Below are positions 57,357 to 64,000 of a stretch of DNA of 64,000 bases, piece by piece (the stretch's first letter is position 1; every line of letters begins with the position of its first letter). Where the stretch lies: contig MCFH01000001.1 in NCBI GenBank assembly GCA_002104945.1, positions 1,887,001-1,951,000 of the forward strand, read 5' to 3'. The notes under the pieces are model-generated. The model worked only from the letters and a program-made list of their open reading frames with translations, did no database searches and had not been told where the DNA came from. This stretch comes from Piromyces finnis. Taxonomy: Eukaryota > Neocallimastigomycota > Neocallimastigomycetes > Neocallimastigales > Neocallimastigaceae. The translations under genes were made by a program, and so were the position numbers.

Positions 57357-58414
57357 CTATATTAATATTTCATCATCTTCTTCCGTAATACTTAATTCTT
57401 CTTCTTCTTTGGAAAGTATTGGTTGAAAATCTATCCATCTGCTACTAGAGTTTGAAGGTATAATTAAGAAGGGATCTTCGACTTCTGAATTAATTATAAA
57501 GGTTTTTATTTCATCATTATTTTTAACACCATTATTTGTAACACATTGAAATATATTTTTATCAAAATTATTATTTCGAGGTTCAAAAGAATCAACAGTC
57601 TTATTATTTGTAAATACCTCACATTTTGTATTTATATGCATTTTACCATAATTAAATTCTTTTTCAACTTCATTGAAAATATTATTATTTTTTGAGTTAC
57701 TAGTAAGAGGTAGTTTATTATTAATTTCTAATGGAATAATTTTACTTTCAATAATTTTTGTTTTCCCTAAAATATTTATTTGATTTGTTGGTTTTATTGG
57801 AGATAGATTATTTTCATTAATACTATTTGGATAAATTTCAAATGAGGAATCTTTATCATTTTTTAAACGGTTTGTTGAATATTTCATTGAAAAGTTTCCT
57901 TTTTTAACATATTTATTAATTAAATTATTATCAATATTTATTTGTGAATTCTCATTATATGCTTGATTTTTTTCACTTTCTTTTTTATTATTAAACTTTA
58001 TATTTGTATTTCTAAGAAGGACTAATGGTTTTTCGGTTAATATTGAGTATTTTAAATTTTTTGGTTTCATTTTTTTTGTAATGATTTTTTGATTCAAAAG
58101 ATTAGTATTATTTTTCTTTTCTGTGAGTTTGGTTTTGTTATTTTCATTTTTCTTTTTAATGTTTAGATTTTTTTTCTTTTCAGCATTCTCTTTTTTATTG
58201 TTAACCTGTTTCAATTTAGTTTTTTCGATTAGTTCTTGCAATTCAGATTGTGTAATGTTTATCCTGTGGTACTTTCCTATATATTTTATATATTATTTTT
58301 AACAATAGCTAATATCATTAATAATCAGAGTTTTAGTTTTATTTATTATTTTTATTTTTTTGTATTACTTATATTTTCTTTGTTTTCATAAGTCTTTAAA
58401 ATGTTACTATTCAT
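57357..58414 (-). CDS. Unrecognised Lys/Asn-rich protein with KEN box
   Basis: Two exons (58414-58369 and 58276-57357) join in phase to give 321 residues. The short first exon starts MNSNILKTYENKENI and the donor is GTAATA. The protein is basic and Lys/Asn-rich over residues ~30-110 and ends acidic (SRWIDFQP, then LSKEEEELSITEEDDEILI). No folded domain is evident, and I cannot name a family. The N-terminal KENI fits the KEN degron read by the anaphase-promoting complex, which would suit a cell-cycle regulator, but the motif is short and may be chance in a Lys/Glu/Asn-rich protein. The second exon alone is open from 58276 to 57357. Confidence 0.6.
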
Positions 58415-58607
58415 TTTTTTATTTATTTAATACTTTATAATATCTTTATATTTAGAAATATAATTTTTATTTTACTTTTATATTCTATTTTTGTTCTTTT
58501 ATAGTAATTTTTTTTTTTTTTTTTTTTTAAGTAATATCTTTAATTATTACGAAATAATTGTGTGATAATTTAATATTTTTCAACAAATTTTATAAAAATT
58601 AAAAATA

Positions 58608-58679
58608 AGGTTCTACCGAGATTCGAACTCGGATTATTGGATTCAGAGTCCAAGGTGCTGACCATTACACTATAGAACC
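58608..58679 (-). tRNA. tRNA-Gln (anticodon CUG)
   Basis: A complete 72-base tRNA on the minus strand, no intron. Acceptor stem GGTTCTA/TAGAACC with T as discriminator; A box TAGTGTAATGG; anticodon stem TTGGA/TCCAA around loop CTCTGAA, so the anticodon is CTG; B box GTTCGAATC. A T-rich tract follows the 3' end as a Pol III terminator. It reads CAG, a minor glutamine codon in this A/T-rich genome, where CAA is used almost exclusively. It sits between the unknown gene and TRM7. Confidence 0.96.
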
Positions 58680-59577
58680 TTGCCGTTGATTCTAATTTTT
58701 TTATGAATAATAAAAATATAAAATAGGAAATTTGAATAGATAAAAAATTGATGAAAATGTATTACATCATTCCACTCTTTAATAATATGCACTTTATCTG
58801 TTAAACAATAAAGAGAAATTTTTTTTATTATGAAAATAAACATTTTTTTAATAAAAATTTTTTTATATAAATTTTTTATATTTAATGGTTACTTTTTAAA
58901 AATTAAAATTATAGAATTAAAAATTTTTTTCTATTTAATAGTTAAAAAATGTACTCATTTTTTGGTTTTAATGTTTTTATGTTTCTTACTATTTTCAAAT
59001 AAAAGATTAAAAGATATATAGGAAATTATAATAAGAAATTCTAACATCTAATTAGAAGTTTATATTTTCAATGGTGGTAGTTACACTCATTCGTTATATA
59101 ATTCTACTCATGTAACACTTAGATATTATATATTTAAGGGTTATATATTTTTGTAAATTTTGAGAAAAATATTAAAAATAATAAATTTCTTGAAAATATA
59201 TTATTTAATAAATATATTGAATTATAAATAGTAAAACATAATATTTATTCTATAAAAAATATCATTAAATTACTTATAAATATTGTATTTATAGTATATA
59301 ATATATTCAACAATAATAACTTTTTGCATAAAATAATATAAGTTTAATTAGAATCTGATTATTTATTTTAAAGTAAAATTATTTTCCAAATAGTAAAATT
59401 TAATTAATGATCTATTAAGCATAAAATATAAAATATAAAGTAATTTTTCAACCAATCATATTATAAAATTTAAATCAAATTTTAGAATATTATAGTTATA
59501 TTATTTTATCCACCAAAATAAAGTTAATTGTGAAGAATATTACCTTTTTTTTACCAATTGAATTTATATAAAATAAA
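58680..59577. other. Intergenic region upstream of TRM7
   Basis: A/T-rich. The reading frame at 58830-59021 is a hydrophobic low-complexity artefact of T-rich DNA. It contains the presumed TRM7 promoter and nothing else that I can name. Confidence 0.5.
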
Positions 59578-61369
59578 ATGGGAAAATCTTCGAAAGATAA
59601 AAGAGGTATTTTTTTTTTTTAGTAATTTTATTAATAAGTCATAAATTACAAATATATATATTAATATATATCTAATTTTAAAGGGAAAAATTCATTAATA
59701 ACATATAATTTATTTATTATATAATATTTATATATTTAATTATTATATATTATAAATGATTTTTAGATCGTTATTATAGATTAGCAAAAGAACAAGGTTG
59801 GAGAGCTAGAAGTGCATTTAAACTTCTTCAAATTGGTAATTCTTAATTTAAAAATTAAATATGAAGTTATGTAAAAATAAAACAAAATAAAGTAAGACTA
59901 AAATTTAAATTTTATAAAAATATATAATATAGAGGAAGAATTTAATTTATTTGAAAATGTCAAACATTGTGTTGATTTATGTGCTGCTCCAGGTAGTTGG
60001 AGTCAAGTTTTAAGTAGAAAATTAATTAAAGAAGGACAAGAAGATCCACCAAAAATTGTAGCTGTTGATTTACAAGCTATGGTAAATATATTTTTGTAAT
60101 ATAATTTAAAGATATATTCAAAGGTTTTTAACAATAAAAATAATGTATAAATAATTTAAATGAAAAACTCGATATTTAGGCTCCATTAAAAGGAATTATT
60201 CAAATTCAAGGTGATATTACTAAACAATCTACTGCCGAACAAATTATTTCCCATTTTGATGGAAAGTATGCTGATTTAGTTATTTGTGATGGTGCTCCAG
60301 ATGGTAAAATATAGAATTAAAATGAATTATTATTTTATTTTTACATAATGAATTTTGAATTATAATTTATTTAACAATATAAATTAACAATTATTTATAT
60401 TTTTGAACTAAATTATAATAAAAATAAATTTTAAAAAAATAAATTAATAATAAAAAAGTTACTGGTCTTCACGATATGGATGAATATATTCAAGCTCAAC
60501 TTTTATTAGCTGTAATTCCCATAGTATTAAATTTCAGCATTTTAATGAAAAAATACCTATTAATCTTGAATTTATTTGATTATTACTATTTGAAAATAAT
60601 ATAATATATAATTACATAAAACAGGCATTAAATATTACTACACATGTATTAAGACCAGGAGGTACTTTTGTTGCAAAAATTTTCAGAGGAAAAGATATAA
60701 CATTATTATATGCCCAATTAAAAATATTTTTCAAACACGTTACTTGTTGTAAACCAAGAAGTTCAAGAAACTCTAGTATAGGTAGATTTATATTAATAAT
60801 ATTTCATAGAAATAAATTTATTTATTTATTTTATAATCCTTATAAATGGGAACACATTGTATCAATATCAATACTAATATTAAAAATTATATATTAAAGA
60901 ATCTTTCATTGTTTGTCAAGATTATCAACCACCAAAGGATTATGTACCAAATATGTCAAATCCATTATTAGATTTTTCATACAATTCAACATATAATAAT
61001 TTAGAAGGTTCAAATAGAGTTATAGTACCATTTTTAGCAGCTGGTAAGTGATAAAAACTAATTAAATAAAAATTTAAATATAATAATCTTATTAAATCTA
61101 ATTTATTCAATAAACACTAGGTGATTTAAGTTCATTTGATAGTGATCAAACTTATCCATTGGATGTAAGAGTTTTAATATGAAAATATTGATTTATATAA
61201 ATCTTATATTTTAAAGATATTTTGAATATTAACTTTTTTTTCTCTTATTTTTTATTAAAAGAAAAACAATAACTATCAACCTCTTGAACCAGTTCAATCT
61301 CCAATTAGTCCTCCATATAAAACTGCTATTAAGAAGAAGAGAACTAATGAATTAAATAAAAATAACTAA
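59578..61369 (+). CDS. TRM7: tRNA 2'-O-ribose methyltransferase Trm7 / FTSJ1
   Basis: Methylates the 2'-OH of positions 32 and 34 in the anticodon loop of tRNAs such as tRNA-Phe, -Leu and -Trp, working with WD40/ARM partners. Nine exons: 59578-59605, 59767-59835, 59933-60081, 60180-60303, 60459-60511, 60625-60781, 60900-61043, 61121-61164 and 61262-61369. They total 876 bases (291 residues). Near-continuous match to the family: [13 protein letters not shown], the SAM site [69 protein letters not shown]. The Rossmann-fold catalytic tetrad is Lys28, Asp119, Lys159 and Glu194. The first exon is 28 bases. It lies in tandem with RAD18. Confidence 0.96.
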
Positions 61370-61947
61370 ATTTTGATTTTGTTACATAAATTTCAAATAT
61401 ATTCTATTTTTTTTTTTTTAAATTAATATATAATATAATATAATATCATCATTTATTTTTATCTAAAATATGTTTTATTAGAATATAAAATCAAGGTATT
61501 TAAATAATAAAAATAATAAAATAATAAAATCTAATAATAATAATATGTAAAATAGTTTAACAATGAATGCATTTTTTTTTTACCTGATGCTAAATAATTT
61601 TTTTATAATCAAGAATTAATTTATTAAATTAAATTATATTTTCTATATTAATTTTGATTTTGACTATTTTAAAAAAAATGTTAAGTAAAAAATTTTTTTT
61701 TTTTCGCAGCAAAATTATAAAATATTAACATTTTTTTTTTTTATCTTTTCAATATTAATATAAAATGATGTGTAATTTTTGATTTTTAAGAAATCTTAAA
61801 CAGTAGAATTAAATATTTATACATAAAAAAATCAACAATATAATAATTAATTATTTTTTTTATTAAAAATAAAAGTATAATAAATCTTAAACTTTTGATG
61901 TTTTTTTGAAAAAAAAAAAGAAAGAAAAAAAAGAAAAAATAATTAAA
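61370..61947. other. Intergenic region between TRM7 and RAD18
   Basis: About 580 bases of A/T-rich DNA with several T and A runs and the CGCAGC patch at about 61704. No gene seen. The long A tract directly before the RAD18 start makes its frame upstream of 61948 appear open, but that is low-complexity leader. Confidence 0.5.
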
Positions 61948-64000
61948 ATGTTTGACTTTGATTTAACAGATATTTACGATTTTCCTGAGGAATATGGGTC
62001 ATTTAGAGATTTTGATAATTTATTAAGATGTCCAATATGTAAAGAATTTTTAAATCCAACATTAATTTTAACAAGTTGCCAACATTATGGTTGTAGGTAT
62101 GAAAGTGTTAATTTTAAATATTGATTTTTATGTAAATGTAACTAAATATATATATAAATTTTGTTATTGGATAACAATTCATTTTGAATTTTTGAAATAT
62201 AATAAAAAGTTATTGTATGAGAAAAACTATAACCGAAATGAATATATGCCCAATGTGTAGACATTCAGCTGACGCAACTGAATTACAGAAAGTTTCATTA
62301 ATTGATGATATAATAAAAATTTATAAAAATAATAGGTGATTTTTTTTTTATGAATACTTTTTACAATATTAAATTATTACTATTTTTTTTTTTTTTTTTT
62401 TTTTTTTGAAAAAATATATATGAATTATTTTAAATTGTATTAATTAAATTTATGCTATTTTATATATAAATTGTTAAATTAAAGAAAAATAATATTAGAA
62501 TTAATAGAATTTAAAAAAAAAAATAATAATAATAGAATTAATAATGTATTGGATACAAAACAAGATTCAAAAATAGATAATCATAAAAGTGAATTAGATT
62601 CAAAAGATATAAATTTATCAGACGATGGTGATACAACAATGGCAACAATTGCATTAAGTGATATTAGTAGTCAAGTTGGTACAAATGAGAAAAATGATAC
62701 CTTTTTAAATGATAATATTGAACAAAACTCAAATGGCGATTTTAATTCAAAATCTGTTAGTAATAATGGGAATAACGATAATGATAACAATGACAACAAC
62801 AACAATAATAACAATGTTGATATAATTGATAATAATCAAAGTGGTAATTCTAGTCATGAATTTTCATCCATACAACCTAGTGGTAGATACTAAAAAAATA
62901 AATTATATAATTAATAAAGTTAAATAAATTTAATATTTTATTGTAAAATATTAATGTGTTTTGTTTTATTTTACTTTTATTTTGATAGATGATGAATTTG
63001 TTCAATGTCCACTTTGTTTACAAAATATTCAAGTTAAACGCTTAAACAGACATATGGATCTGAATTGTCCCAAAGAGAGTCCACTTAATGATCCTTCTAA
63101 TAATTCTTTAAACTTTTTTATGTCATCTTCTAAATCCGATAATGATTCTGCATGGAAAAATAAAATTTTTTCGAATCCAATTGTTAAACCAAAGATTAAA
63201 AATAAAACTCAAAAATTAAGATCGTTGGCATATAATTTACTGACAGAATCAAAATTAAGAAAAATTCTAAAGGTAATGATTACATCCATATATATTTAAA
63301 GAATACAAAATAACAATAATAATAACAATAATAAAAATAATCTAATATAAATTTAAAAGGATTTAAAAATACCGTCACATGGTGATAAAATTCTAATGCA
63401 AAAAAGGCATGCCGAATATGTTAATATATTTAATGCAAATTGTGATTTAGATCACCCAAAGTCCCATCAAAGATTAGTTGAAGAATTAAAACGGTGGGAA
63501 AAAATCAATTTTGAAACATCATCTCCTTTTTCTAAGCATAATTCTTTTCCAAAATCATTTTTTTCATCTAGACATAATAATGGTCATAATATCTCAGCGA
63601 ATTCATCAGGATCTAGTCAAAATGATATTGATTTAGAAGAAATAAATAAAGAACATCAATCTTATTTGCAATCTCATAAATCTGATTTTGATTATCTAAT
63701 TAAGCAAATTAAAAAAAGAGAAAAAAAAAAGGATTCAAGTGAAGACAAAGAAACTTCTGGTATTTTTTTTTTTTTTTTTTTTCGTATAATTTATATTTTT
63801 ATATACTTAAATTATATTGAAAAGAATAGAATGAATTATTAATTTATATACGCATTGCATTTAATATATATATATATATATATATATATTGTTAAATTAT
63901 ATAAAAAAGATAAAAATGAACCAGAAGATTTAATTGACTTAGATATTTTTTATGACGAGCATTCTCATATATCTTTCAATTCAAGTAAAGAAAAACCTAT
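61948..64000 (+). CDS. RAD18: E3 ubiquitin ligase Rad18 (post-replication repair), 3' end outside window
   Basis: With Rad6 it monoubiquitinates PCNA at stalled forks and so starts translesion synthesis. Exons seen: 61948-62096, 62210-62335, 62485-62882, 62989-63272, 63360-63759 and 63910 to the edge, all in phase. RING finger: Cys28, Cys31, Cys44, His46, Cys49, Cys52, Cys63 and Cys66 (LLRCPICKEFLNP, ICPMCRHSA). An Asn/Asp-rich spacer follows. UBZ zinc finger: Cys231, Cys234, His246, Cys251 (CPLCLQNIQVKRLNRH), with four rather than three residues between the last pair. The SAP region spans exons 4-5 (AYNLLTESKLRKILK, DLKIPSHGDK), followed by the conserved NANCDLDHPKSHQRLVEEL. The ATG at 61948 is chosen because upstream codons are an A-run leader. 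Confidence 0.92.

Noticed and set aside
58830-59021. Plus-strand hydrophobic 63-codon frame before TRM7
   Set aside because: Made of Phe/Ile/Leu/Lys codons expected from T- and A-rich DNA; no domain and no splice partners.
61906-61947. N-terminal extension of RAD18 rich in Lys
   Set aside because: It has no upstream ATG, only a TTG, and consists of an A-run leader; the ATG at 61948 gives a normal Rad18 N-terminus.

Overview
This is eukaryotic nuclear DNA of extreme A+T content. Intergenic and intron sequence is almost pure A/T, coding islands are only slightly richer, and homopolymers, (ATT)n/(ATTT)n tracts and Asn/Lys/Glu/Gln-rich protein segments are everywhere. Most genes are cut by short GT..AG introns (GTAAGT/GTAAAT-type donors, T-rich ends, occasional TACTAAC branch sites), with exons as short as about 27-36 bases. 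The gene set (Atg101, Trm7, Rad18 with RING/UBZ/SAP, one-piece glycogen debranching enzyme, type III-like diacylglycerol kinase, tandem coronin) together with the wide gene-poor gaps fits an early-diverging fungus, most likely an anaerobic gut fungus (Neocallimastigomycota). A dictyostelid-like genome is the main alternative. This is inference; no phylogeny was run.

Layout. 1-4186 (-): tandem coronin (coronin-7 type), running off the left edge. 4941-6333 (+): ATG101. 6693-8344 (-): Gln/Asn-rich SH3 protein. 10965-13542 (+): dolichol kinase. 14351-19993 (-): 1880-residue CAP-Gly coiled-coil protein in one exon. 19994-23882: gene-poor, holding a truncated 28S rRNA fragment at about 22032-22150. 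23883-30642 (+): 17-exon Ulp2/SENP6-7-type SUMO protease whose catalytic domain is split by a ~755-residue disordered insertion. 31298-41740: a decayed island with a tandem duplication, three pseudogenes and an intact Ty1/copia LTR retrotransposon (34862-40852) with identical LTRs. 44427-51525 (+): glycogen debranching enzyme. 53419-56351 (-): diacylglycerol kinase. 57357-58414 (-): unrecognised Lys/Asn-rich protein. 58608-58679 (-): tRNA-Gln(CUG). 59578-61369 (+): TRM7. 61948-right edge (+): RAD18.

The genes are ordinary chromosomal housekeeping genes (actin and microtubule dynamics, autophagy, N-glycosylation, SUMO and PCNA modification, glycogen breakdown, lipid signalling, tRNA methylation) and do not form a cluster. 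I reconstructed the intron-exon structures by hand; nearly all are phase-consistent and give coding totals divisible by three.

The strangest structure is around the retrotransposon. It is flanked on both sides, exactly at its LTR ends, by a perfect 140-bp direct repeat, where an integrase-made target duplication should be about 5 bp. Other points of interest are the giant insertion inside the SUMO protease active site (with SUMO-interaction-like motifs and a recurring in-frame CCGAG element), the orphan 28S fragment, and a base-richer island with inverted repeats at 52350-52640.
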